Origin: Winogradskyella luteola
Lineage (GTDB): Bacteria > Bacteroidota > Bacteroidia > Flavobacteriales > Flavobacteriaceae
Direction of reading: 5' to 3'
Length of the DNA stretch: 64,000 nt
Assembly: GCF_019203985.1 (NCBI RefSeq)
Contig: NZ_JAGSPD010000007.1
Location: 1-64,000 of the forward strand
Shown: positions 27,041-34,871 of the stretch, in pieces
How positions within the stretch are numbered: position 1 is the first letter of the stretch
Layout: each line of letters begins with the position of its first letter
Notes under the pieces: generated by a model
Database searches by the model: none
What the model was told of the DNA's origin: nothing
The model's input: only the letters and a program-made list of their open reading frames with translations
Translations under genes and position numbers: made by a program

Positions 27041-28498
27041 ATGAAAACACTTAAACACATTTCAATTCTTTTTACCTTATGTTGCTTATTATCCTGCAAC
27101 GACGATGATGACAACAATCGCCAGTCCCCAAACTTGGTTGACTTACAATCACACTCTGACACACCAGTTTTACTAAAATTAGAGCCAGAATTCTCGAGTG
27201 TAAACATTTACAACTTTTTGAGTTCTGAAGACCAATTAGAAAACACACCAAATTTTGTGTATGGTTCTATGGCTGATGGTGCTGGATTGTTAAAAAACAA
27301 TGACAATACTTACACGCTTATCAATAATATTGAAGCTGATTATTCTATTGCCAGGATTACTTTAGACGAAACCTTTAAGCCTATAGCTGGCGATTACATT
27401 CTAAATGCAGCAGCTACTGCTTCTACTGCACAATGCTCTGGATCTCTCATTACGATGGAAGAACATGGGTTTGGCCCACTATATCTTTCTGGCGGAGAAT
27501 GGGGAGGATCTTCTAAAGGCGTTTTTGCTACCGACCCCTATAAATCAGCAAATTCTGCTTCCTCTGCATTAATGTTGCCAGCGTTTGGGCAATGGTCTAC
27601 TGAAAATGCCGTAGTTATCGGAAAAGATGCCTACCCAAACAAAACTGTAGCCTTTATTGGAGACGATCATTCTGACAACACTATCCCTTCTGGCCAGTTA
27701 GGGATGTATGTTGGAGATTTTGGAGACTTAAACGGCGGACAACTTTACGGTTTACGAGTAACGCAGGCTGGTATCAACTTTGAAATGGATATGCAAGAGG
27801 GCGTATCATATCCCATGAATTTTGTTGCCTTGAACGAAACCAATATAGACTTATTGGATGCTGAGGCAAAAACTAAGGGCGTAATGGGGTTCTCTAGATT
27901 AGAAGATATTGATTGGAGAAGGGGTTCTGCATATAACAACAGGGAAATCTATTTTTGTGTTACAGGAAGACAAAAACCAGATTTAGTTGGTAAAGGAACA
28001 ACTTATGGCCGTATCTATAAAGTCGTTTTAAATGAAAATGACCCATCTGGTGCCGGAACTATAACATGTGTATTGGATGGAGATTTAACCAATGGCGTTG
28101 CCAAAGCATTTCATAGCCCTGACAATATTTTAGTTACTGAAAACTACGCTTACATACAAGAAGATCCCAATGGCTATTTTGATACCGCAGACAAAACCCA
28201 TTTTGCAAGACTATACCAATACAACCTTAATACAGGTGCTCTAAAAGTTGTATTGGAATGTGACCAAACAACAGCAGCAGGTCTAGGCTATGGAACAATT
28301 GACAGAATATGGGAGCTTACAGGCATGATTGACATCTCTGACGTGATAGGAGTCGATGAATCCTTTATTTTGATTACTCAGAATCATGGTTGGGAACCAG
28401 CCGACGGCTCTGCGTTTACCGATCCTAATGCAAACCCAGATCCTGATAGCAGAAAAGAAGGAAGTATGTTATACGTGCTCCAAGGATTAGACCGATAA
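27041..28498 (+). CDS. PhoX/DUF839-like lipoprotein
   Basis: A 485-residue secreted protein with lipoprotein signal LFTLCCLLSC (Cys ~19) followed by an acidic run NDDDD. This resembles the acidic stretch after the Cys in surface-exported Bacteroidota lipoproteins. The body has repeated beta-strand patterns with segments YGSMADGAGLL, CSGSLITMEEHGF, YVGDFGDLNGGQLYGL and FARLYQYNLNTG, which recall the PhoX/DUF839 beta-propeller phosphatase group. Metal-ligand residues cannot be assigned securely, so phosphatase activity is unproven. It is followed after 2 nt by a di-haem peroxidase. Confidence 0.6.
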   Translation: MKTLKHISILFTLCCLLSCNDDDDNNRQSPNLVDLQSHSDTPVLLKLEPEFSSVNIYNFLSSEDQLENTPNFVYGSMADGAGLLKNNDNTYTLINNIEADYSIARITLDETFKPIAGDYILNAAATASTAQCSGSLITMEEHGFGPLYLSGGEWGGSSKGVFATDPYKSANSASSALMLPAFGQWSTENAVVIGKDAYPNKTVAFIGDDHSDNTIPSGQLGMYVGDFGDLNGGQLYGLRVTQAGINFEMDMQEGVSYPMNFVALNETNIDLLDAEAKTKGVMGFSRLEDIDWRRGSAYNNREIYFCVTGRQKPDLVGKGTTYGRIYKVVLNENDPSGAGTITCVLDGDLTNGVAKAFHSPDNILVTENYAYIQEDPNGYFDTADKTHFARLYQYNLNTGALKVVLECDQTTAAGLGYGTIDRIWELTGMIDISDVIGVDESFILITQNHGWEPADGSAFTDPNANPDPDSRKEGSMLYVLQGLDR

Positions 28499-28500
28499 TT

Positions 28501-30294
28501 ATGAAATATTTAAACTCAAAAAAGGCATACATTGTTTTTGTATGCCTTTTTTCAATCGTTTTTGGTTGTAAGGACAATACACCCAATTATTCTGAAGTAA
28601 TTACAAAAACAAAGCAGCCCCTAGACGTATTAGAACTCAATTACAAAAAACTACTCAATAACTGCATTAATAATTTAAACGCCCTAGAACATTGCGAAGA
28701 TTATGAAACTGCCCTAAAATACTATACAAAAGCCAGGCATAACTTTAAATCCCTAGAACCTATACTTGCATTTGTGGACAAGAACAATTACATGTCGCTC
28801 AATGCCCCCAACATTCTTAAAGTTGAAGAAGAAGATGCTACCGATATAAAAATCAAAAAGCCCTTTGGTTTTCAGGTTATAGAAGAAGCACTACATGATG
28901 ATGCCCTTAGTTTAAAGGATGTTGCAAAAGTTACCCAAATTACTAAAAACCGACTAAAACTTATAGAGCAAAACACACAACTTAAATTAAAGAATTACCA
29001 TGTCATTTGGTTACTGAGAGATCAAATAACAAGAATGGCTCTTACAGGAATAACAGGCTTTGATTCACCTGTTCTAGAAAATTCACTTGAAGAAGCCAAA
29101 TTGAACTACACAACATTAAAAAATATATTGAACCTATACTCCAACAATTTTAAAAGTCTAGATTTATTAAACGAATGGAAAAAAGAGATTAGTGTATCAC
29201 AAGATATGCTGAGTGGTGATTTTAATACTTTCAACAGATATAGTTTTATAAAAAACCATACACACAAACAGTTGAAGTTGTTGAATAAAACAGTATACGA
29301 TTGGAATGTGAACTTTCCTTTTGCGTTGGCATTCAATAATGATATGACCTCATTGTTTTCCCATAACACTTTTAATATTGATTTTTTTGCCAATTATGTA
29401 GAAAAAGATTCAATACGAGATAAAAAATCAAAGCTTGGCAAAATACTTTTTAACGATAAGCGCCTTTCAAGAGACCAAACCATGAACTGCGCCACTTGTC
29501 ATAAACAGGAACTTGCATTTACAGACGGACTTAAAAACTTTCCGGAGCAAAAACGCAATACACCTACGTTGACATATGCCGCATTGCAACAGAGCATGTT
29601 TTATGATGGTCGTACGGGAAATCTAGAGGGCCAAATTGTGGATGTGGTAAACAATAAGGATGAATTTCACAGTAATTTAGAAGACTTGTCTTTAGTAGTA
29701 AAATCAGATTCTACATACACAAATTTCTTTAATAGGCTTTACGAAAAAGGTGTTAACGATGCCAACATTAGAAATGCTATTGCCGTTTATATTAGAAGTC
29801 TAAACAAGTTCAATTCAAAATTCGACAATAACATCAATGCTTTGGAAAACACAATAACCGAATCTGAAATAAATGGTTTTAATCTATTTATGGGTAAGGC
29901 GAAATGTGCCACTTGCCATTTTGCTCCCGTTTTTAACGGCACTGTACCACCTAACTTTACAGAAACCGAGTTTGAATTGTTAGGTGTCCCAAAATCCAAG
30001 CATCTTCCTGCAGTTACCGATACCGATTTGGGACGGCATGATGTATTTAACACCCCTGAACGCAAGCATTTTTTTAAAACCCCAACCGTAAGAAATATTT
30101 CTAAAACAGCACCTTATATGCACAATGGTATTTATGATGATTTAGAAGAACTTATGGATTTTTACAATAACGGTGGTGGTGCCGGGCTAGGACTTGAGTT
30201 TGAATACCAAACCCTACCATCTGATTCCTTAAATTTAAATGCAGATGAGATAAAGGACATTATTGCCTTTATGAAAAGTCTAGAGGACAATTGA
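28501..30294 (+). CDS. di-haem cytochrome c peroxidase/MauG-like lipoprotein
   Basis: A periplasmic 597-residue protein. The lipoprotein signal (AYIVFVCLFSIVFGC, Cys ~23) is followed by ~290 mostly helical residues and then a cytochrome c peroxidase domain with two haem motifs: NCATCHKQ near residue 330 and KCATCHFAP near 468. The C-terminal segment PYMHNGIYDDLEELMDFYNNGG is typical of the CCP/MauG family. It reduces peroxide or oxidises a protein partner; which one is unclear. It follows the PhoX-like gene by 2 nt. A strong terminator-like hairpin lies inside its signal-peptide codons (28518-28552). The 3' 120 bp is duplicated at 32651-32771. Confidence 0.9.
   Translation: MKYLNSKKAYIVFVCLFSIVFGCKDNTPNYSEVITKTKQPLDVLELNYKKLLNNCINNLNALEHCEDYETALKYYTKARHNFKSLEPILAFVDKNNYMSLNAPNILKVEEEDATDIKIKKPFGFQVIEEALHDDALSLKDVAKVTQITKNRLKLIEQNTQLKLKNYHVIWLLRDQITRMALTGITGFDSPVLENSLEEAKLNYTTLKNILNLYSNNFKSLDLLNEWKKEISVSQDMLSGDFNTFNRYSFIKNHTHKQLKLLNKTVYDWNVNFPFALAFNNDMTSLFSHNTFNIDFFANYVEKDSIRDKKSKLGKILFNDKRLSRDQTMNCATCHKQELAFTDGLKNFPEQKRNTPTLTYAALQQSMFYDGRTGNLEGQIVDVVNNKDEFHSNLEDLSLVVKSDSTYTNFFNRLYEKGVNDANIRNAIAVYIRSLNKFNSKFDNNINALENTITESEINGFNLFMGKAKCATCHFAPVFNGTVPPNFTETEFELLGVPKSKHLPAVTDTDLGRHDVFNTPERKHFFKTPTVRNISKTAPYMHNGIYDDLEELMDFYNNGGGAGLGLEFEYQTLPSDSLNLNADEIKDIIAFMKSLEDN
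28518..28552 (+). terminator. terminator-like hairpin inside the peroxidase signal-peptide codons
   Basis: AAAAAAGGCATAC and GTATGCCTTTTTT form a perfect 13-bp stem around a 9-nt loop, with the 3' arm ending in six T. It has all the marks of an intrinsic terminator for the PhoX-like gene, yet lies at codons ~6-18 of the next gene. Whether it terminates in vivo may depend on translation of the peroxidase start. Confidence 0.6.
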
Positions 30295-30431
30295 CCGTTA
30301 AAATAATCGCACCATAAAAAAGCTGTAGTGTATATTACTTTAGTGACTTATTGTAATGAAGTTACTAAATTTTAATATCATAAAGCTTACTGCATGCTTA
30401 ATCTTAGGGATTATCCCTGCGCATTATTTTG
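30174..30431 (+). repeat. left copy of a ~258-bp direct repeat (peroxidase 3' end + comEC 5' end)
   Basis: This block matches 32651-32908 at a constant offset of 2477 nt with only scattered differences. It covers the last ~40 codons of the peroxidase, the intergenic gap and the first ~25 codons of comEC. Weaker similarity continues to about 30475. It is one footprint of a tandem duplication. Confidence 0.9.
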
Positions 30432-30484
30432 TTAACGACGCTAGAGTTTCGTATGGTGCTATTATACTATTTTTGTTTGTTTAG
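30356..30484 (+). pseudogene. comEC 5' remnant
   Basis: The first 25 codons are identical in protein (MKLLNFNIIKLTACLILGII to HYF) to intact comEC at 32833. Similarity then fades (VSYGAIILFLF against VSLCIIIILLAF) and the frame stops at TAG 30482-30484 after 42 residues. It sits in the same position after the peroxidase gene as intact comEC does after the peroxidase fragment at 32771. Its end overlaps the last codons of the opposite-strand gene at 30467. Confidence 0.85.
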
Positions 30485-31021
30485 GATTAAACTTGTTGGC
30501 ACTGAGAATCCTTTTTTTGGCTTTGTTCTATCAAAAGTTACTTTTCCACGCTCTGTCTCAACTAAAGTCCATGAAGCTTTACCATTTTTTAATATTTCAA
30601 ATGTAACCTTTCCATATTTTTTATAGCCAGTATCGAAAAAGCTAAAACAAATTTTATCTTCAAATTGATCATCCCATTCACTTTCATAAACTAGAGTCTT
30701 ATTACTTTCATTGCTATATTTACAATCATTACTTGTATTAGAATGGCAATAAATACCTTTTAAAACTTTAACATAATTACCTGTAATCTTTGAAAGCTCT
30801 TTAACACTCATAATTTGAACCTTGAATGTTGTATTAGCATCTTTATAAATCCACTCACCTTCAAATTTTTCCGATACTTTGTCAGGAACTTTATAGGTAA
30901 TTCCTTTTTTTGATGATTTAGGCCACACTTTACCTTTTTGCACTATTATTTCATCTTTTTCTTGTGCGCTTATATTCATTATGTTTAAAACTATTGCTAT
31001 TATAAATATTAAATTTTTCAT
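30467..31021 (-). CDS. secreted protein of unknown function (DUF6705-like?)
   Basis: A 184-residue protein with a signal peptide (LIFIIAIVLNIMNISAQ, cleavage near 20). The mature part has alternating beta-strand character: FEGEWIYKDANTTFKVQIM, a YVKVLKGIYC stretch, and a paired YGKVTFEILKNGKASW. This resembles small secreted Flavobacteriia lipocalin-like proteins such as DUF6705, but I am not certain. It is one of two reverse-oriented genes that sit within the remains of a duplicated comEC. AT-rich like its neighbour. Confidence 0.6.
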   Translation of the reverse strand: MKNLIFIIAIVLNIMNISAQEKDEIIVQKGKVWPKSSKKGITYKVPDKVSEKFEGEWIYKDANTTFKVQIMSVKELSKITGNYVKVLKGIYCHSNTSNDCKYSNESNKTLVYESEWDDQFEDKICFSFFDTGYKKYGKVTFEILKNGKASWTLVETERGKVTFDRTKPKKGFSVPTSLILNKQK

Positions 31022-32551
31022 TTTTTTGTTTTTGTTTTTGTTTTATATTAATTACAATCACCATTAACTATGCCATTGTTCCTATTCAAGTTTAGTTTTT
31101 CCCAACTGTCAAAGTTTGAGCTTCCTTTAGTTAAAATTAATCCTGAATCCTCTAATGCTTTTAACAATGCTATCTCGCGAGCTGTTATTTGATTTTCCCC
31201 ACTACTAATTAGGGTCATATATTCTAAAGTATAAGCACTAAACCATGTATTGAAACTTTCTTGTGAACTCAGATTTGTGTTTCCGAAGTTGCTAAACTCA
31301 TCAGCATTATCAATTACAATTGTATAAGCTGTATCTTGTGGAGTGACAACACTAAAGATAAATGTGTCAGTATTCTGTATTAGATCATAATTATATAACT
31401 CATATAGTCCAACTATATCTCCTGGTGAAAATATTGAATCACCCATTCCAAAATGTGAATGCAAAAACCCGGCAATAGGTGATTGTGGATTTATATCAAT
31501 ATATTGTTCACTTGCATTACCGTCAATAGGCGTATAAACATTATCACCTTCTAACCCTATATAATAACCTTTCTCATAATTAAGTCCTGTGCTGTTTTTC
31601 AGATCATTCATTTTATTTTTAAATTCAATATCGGTGCCGAGACTATTTATTTTATCACATGGGTCGCTGGATGGTGTAGCTACAGTGCCAGAAGATCCAC
31701 CACTTGCTCCAGCATCCCAAGAATTAACACCACTACCATTGCCTTGATCAAATATATCCGATATAACAACATAATTTACTGGTGGTCTACCTCTTTCTAC
31801 AATGATAACGATTTCATCTAATTCACCACAATAACTGCAAGCTGAAAAAGGACAGTCCGGGCAATCTGGATTAGTCTTAGCACTCGTCATTAATTCCCCA
31901 ATTCCAATTTGGCTACTACTAATATATTCTGAGTTTAAAATACCGTTAAGAACTTTATAACCATATAAGAAATCACCCGATAAATCTGTAATTAATACAT
32001 CACCCGAAAAAACTTCGTCTGTTGAGTTTTCATCACTAACCATACTAAAAATAACACTTTGTATTTCGTTATCAATCTCTAAAAACAATATTCTACTATA
32101 ATGATGATCGTAAATAGTGGTAGCAGGAAAAATTGTTAAAAGCTCATCACTGTTGGTGATTTCTTCTTGTACAGCATTATCAGATACGGAAACTAAGTAA
32201 CTATCTTCTGTAATTGTTTTATTAACTATGCCTTGATTATTTAAGTTCAAAAATTCTAACGCATCATTTATTTCTACAGTCTTGAAATTCCCTTCCGTTG
32301 TTTGCTCTTCTTCTTTCTTTTCACATGTAAAAAGAAGAATTGGTATTCCAAGGATAAGTATTCCGAACTTAAGATAAGTTTCAAGTTTTCTATGTTTCAT
32401 TTAATGTAGGTTTTTTTGTTCATAATCAAACTTAGGCTTAGATAATGTAATATTAAACTGATAATGAGTAAATTGTATTTTTAGATAAGTAAAACACATC
32501 ATTGACTTATTGAAATAAATTACAAAACTATCTATAAGACACTTTTTTCTT
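30485..32551. other. two-gene insertion within a decayed comEC copy
   Basis: This segment lies between a comEC 5' remnant (ending ~30484) and a comEC 3' remnant (starting ~32552). It replaces the ~1.6-1.9 kb of comEC that should be there. It holds two minus-strand genes and no recombinase or clear terminal repeat. The stretch 32401-32551 upstream of the lipoprotein gene has no gene and probably carries its promoter. Borders are estimated from where comEC similarity stops. Confidence 0.65.
31048..32400 (-). CDS. lipoprotein with JAB/MPN-like metalloprotease motif
   Basis: A 450-residue protein with lipoprotein signal ILGIPILLFTC (Cys ~26) and a Glu-rich start. Residues ~180-200 carry four Cys (CPDCPFSACSYC). 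A C-terminal domain from ~245 begins DPCDKINSLGTDIEFKNKM. It contains AGFLHSHFGMGDSIFSPGDI near 310-330, close to the JAMM metal motif HxH-x7-S-x2-D but with eight residues between His and Ser. A Glu upstream (NASEQYIDI) could complete the site. A similar domain occurs, from memory, in many Bacteroidota secreted proteins. It could be a deubiquitinase-like peptidase, but activity is unproven. It lies with the 184-residue gene in the comEC insertion. Confidence 0.7.
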   Translation of the reverse strand: MKHRKLETYLKFGILILGIPILLFTCEKKEEEQTTEGNFKTVEINDALEFLNLNNQGIVNKTITEDSYLVSVSDNAVQEEITNSDELLTIFPATTIYDHHYSRILFLEIDNEIQSVIFSMVSDENSTDEVFSGDVLITDLSGDFLYGYKVLNGILNSEYISSSQIGIGELMTSAKTNPDCPDCPFSACSYCGELDEIVIIVERGRPPVNYVVISDIFDQGNGSGVNSWDAGASGGSSGTVATPSSDPCDKINSLGTDIEFKNKMNDLKNSTGLNYEKGYYIGLEGDNVYTPIDGNASEQYIDINPQSPIAGFLHSHFGMGDSIFSPGDIVGLYELYNYDLIQNTDTFIFSVVTPQDTAYTIVIDNADEFSNFGNTNLSSQESFNTWFSAYTLEYMTLISSGENQITAREIALLKALEDSGLILTKGSSNFDSWEKLNLNRNNGIVNGDCN

Positions 32552-32771
32552 ACAAAAGTCACATCAGTTAATGGTATGCCATAATCTAGACTCTATAAAG
32601 CAGCATAGCGGTAACGTAATTAGAAATTATAAAGTTGGTGAACTCGTCAATAGTGGTGAGGGGCTGGGCCTTGAGTTTGAATACCAAACCCTGCCAGCTG
32701 ATTCCCTAAATTTAAATACCGATGAGATAAAGGACATCATTGCCTTTATGAAAAGTCTAGAGGACAATTGA
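32552..32771 (+). pseudogene. chimeric remnant: comEC 3' fragment joined to peroxidase 3' fragment
   Basis: The first ~100 nt match comEC 34473-34572 (protein LDSIKQHSGNVIRNYKVGEL against MDSIKQRNDNVISNYKVGEL). At about 32651 the sequence switches to the last ~40 codons of the peroxidase (GLGLEFEYQTLPADSLNLN) and ends at the same stop codon. An open frame of 66 codons spans the junction but lacks any complete domain. This is the breakpoint expected from tandem duplication of a unit running from the peroxidase 3' end to the comEC 3' end. Confidence 0.85.
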
Positions 32772-32908
32772 CCGTTAAAATAATCGCACCATAAAAAAGC
32801 TATAGTGTATATTACTTTAGTGACTTATTGTAATGAAGTTACTAAATTTTAATATCATAAAGCTTACTGCATGCTTAATCTTAGGGATTATCCCTGCGCA
32901 TTATTTTG
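32651..32908 (+). repeat. right copy of the ~258-bp direct repeat
   Basis: It matches 30174-30431 at an offset of 2477 nt. The comEC start region is essentially identical; the peroxidase part has several synonymous or near-synonymous changes (CTG for CTA, GCT for TCT, ACC for GCA). This copy leads into intact comEC. Confidence 0.9.
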
Positions 32909-34863
32909 ATCTTGACACTAACGTTTCGTTATGTATTATCATTATACTATTAGCTTTCTTAGGTGGTTATTGGTTAGTTCTTCGCCAAAAAATAAACCGT
33001 TCGCCCTATTTTGCGCTCTTGACATTTTTCTGCATGATTGGTATTGGCATTAACACCTACAATATTAAAAATGAAAAATTAAGATCAGAGCATTATACCA
33101 ATATTCACAAAAAACATGAACCTGTAGCATTAGATTTTAAAATTGAAGAACGGTTAAAACCAGATGCCTTTAGCAACAAATATATTGTTTCAGTAAAATC
33201 TATTGCAAATAAAAAGGCTTCAGGAAAATTGCTTATCAATGTAAGACGAGATTCAACATCTACAATTTTACCAGTTGATACCGTTTTATTTACATCAGTT
33301 GAACTTGAAACCATTCAAAAGCCACTAAACCCTCATCAATTCGATTATAGTAAGTTTTTAGAATTGAGACAGGTTTACCATCAACTGTATGTAGAACAAT
33401 CTGAACTCTTCTTGGTCTCAAATGAGAAAACCACTATTTACGGTCTTGCAGACCAGTTAAGAATATCAATCAACGAGAAGCTTATTACCGCCGGATTTAA
33501 GGACGATGCTTTAAGCATCATAAATGCTTTATTACTTGGCCAACGCCAAACTATAAACAAAAGCACTTACAACAATTATGTAAACTCTGGTACCATTCAC
33601 ATTTTAGCAGTTTCTGGACTTCATGTTGGTATTTTACTTTTGATTCTAAATTTTATACTTAGACCGCTACTTTACTTTAAATATGGCAATTTTATTAGAC
33701 CTCTAATTATTGTTATTTTACTTTGGGTTTTTGCCATTATTGCTGGCTTATCTCCGTCAGTGACTCGTGCTGTAACTATGTTTAGCATTATTAGTATTGC
33801 CATGCACCTTAAGCGTCCTACAAATATTTACAACACCTTGGCGATTTCTGCATTTTTTATACTTTTGGTTAAACCTCATTTTTTATTTTCAGTGGGGTTT
33901 CAAATGAGTTATTTAGCGGTTTTAGGTATTGTGAGTGTTCAACCCATAATCTATAGTTTATGGCGACCTAAATATTGGATTTTGGATAAACCGTGGCAAA
34001 TTTTTACAGTGACACTAGCTGCCCAATTTGGTGTTTTGCCTATAAGTCTGTTTTATTTTCATCAGTTTCCCGGTCTGTTTTTTATCTCTAATATTGTGGT
34101 TATTCCATTTTTGGGTTTGATTCTAGGCCTGGGACTGTTGGTTATCGCTTTAGCATTATTGAATATGTCACACAGCTATATTACCACTTCTTATAGCTAT
34201 ATTATTGATAGCCTAAATGAGTTTATTGCTTGGATTGCACAATTTGAAAGCTTTCTTTTTAGGGATATTCCATTTACTTTGTTACAAATGGCATTGAGTT
34301 ATTTCATTATTGTGACTTTCGTTAATACCTACAAAACCAAGATTTTTAGATGGGTAACATTGTGTTTAGTAGGAATAATTGCCTTTCAGAGCACGATGAT
34401 TTATAATAAAATTACGGCTCAAGATGATGCGTTTATCGTTTTCAACAAAAGTCGTTTTACTATAATTGGACAAAAAAGCGGCCATCAGTTAATAGTACAT
34501 CATAACATGGATTCTATAAAGCAGCGTAACGACAATGTTATAAGCAATTATAAGGTTGGTGAATTGATTGATTCTATTTCAAAAGATAGCCTACAACATA
34601 TTTACCAATTTAAGGATAAGACCATTTTGGTTATTGACAGTTTGGCAGTATATAAAGGTATTAGATTTAAGACCAATTATGTACTGATACGTAATTCACC
34701 AAGATTAAATCTCAATCGTGTTATTGACACTTTAAAACCTACGCAGGTTATAGTAGACGCTAGCAATTACAAGTCTTATGTAAAGCGTTGGAAAGCAACA
34801 TGTGCAAAAAGAAAAATCCCTTTCCATTACACAAATGAAAAGGGAGCTTTTATTCTAGAATAA
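32833..34863 (+). CDS. comEC: ComEC/Rec2-family DNA uptake channel protein
   Basis: A 676-residue inner-membrane protein. N-terminal membrane segments are followed by an OB-like periplasmic domain (DUF4131 region, ~residues 90-190) and then the Competence domain with ILAVSGLHVGILLLIL near 255. That is followed by many membrane segments (ending ~520) and a C-terminal ~140-residue soluble part. In full-length ComEC this last part is a metallo-beta-lactamase domain; here I see no HxHxDH, so it is reduced or degenerate. This is the intact copy; two decayed fragments lie upstream. It probably moves single-stranded DNA across the inner membrane. Confidence 0.92.
   Translation: MKLLNFNIIKLTACLILGIIPAHYFDLDTNVSLCIIIILLAFLGGYWLVLRQKINRSPYFALLTFFCMIGIGINTYNIKNEKLRSEHYTNIHKKHEPVALDFKIEERLKPDAFSNKYIVSVKSIANKKASGKLLINVRRDSTSTILPVDTVLFTSVELETIQKPLNPHQFDYSKFLELRQVYHQLYVEQSELFLVSNEKTTIYGLADQLRISINEKLITAGFKDDALSIINALLLGQRQTINKSTYNNYVNSGTIHILAVSGLHVGILLLILNFILRPLLYFKYGNFIRPLIIVILLWVFAIIAGLSPSVTRAVTMFSIISIAMHLKRPTNIYNTLAISAFFILLVKPHFLFSVGFQMSYLAVLGIVSVQPIIYSLWRPKYWILDKPWQIFTVTLAAQFGVLPISLFYFHQFPGLFFISNIVVIPFLGLILGLGLLVIALALLNMSHSYITTSYSYIIDSLNEFIAWIAQFESFLFRDIPFTLLQMALSYFIIVTFVNTYKTKIFRWVTLCLVGIIAFQSTMIYNKITAQDDAFIVFNKSRFTIIGQKSGHQLIVHHNMDSIKQRNDNVISNYKVGELIDSISKDSLQHIYQFKDKTILVIDSLAVYKGIRFKTNYVLIRNSPRLNLNRVIDTLKPTQVIVDASNYKSYVKRWKATCAKRKIPFHYTNEKGAFILE
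34806..34844 (-). terminator. terminator for the DUF3857 genes, inside the 3' end of comEC
   Basis: CCCTTTCCATT and AATGAAAAGGG pair over 11 positions with one mismatch around a 5-nt loop. On the minus strand the hairpin is followed by ATTTTTCTTTTTG. It lies 28 nt beyond the stop of the minus-strand gene at 34872, within codons of convergent comEC. Confidence 0.6.
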
Positions 34864-34871
34864 GTACTGTT

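Noticed and set aside
32571-32771. A 66-codon open frame that could be called a gene.
   Set aside because: It is a fusion of a comEC 3' fragment and a peroxidase 3' fragment at a duplication breakpoint; no complete domain or signal.
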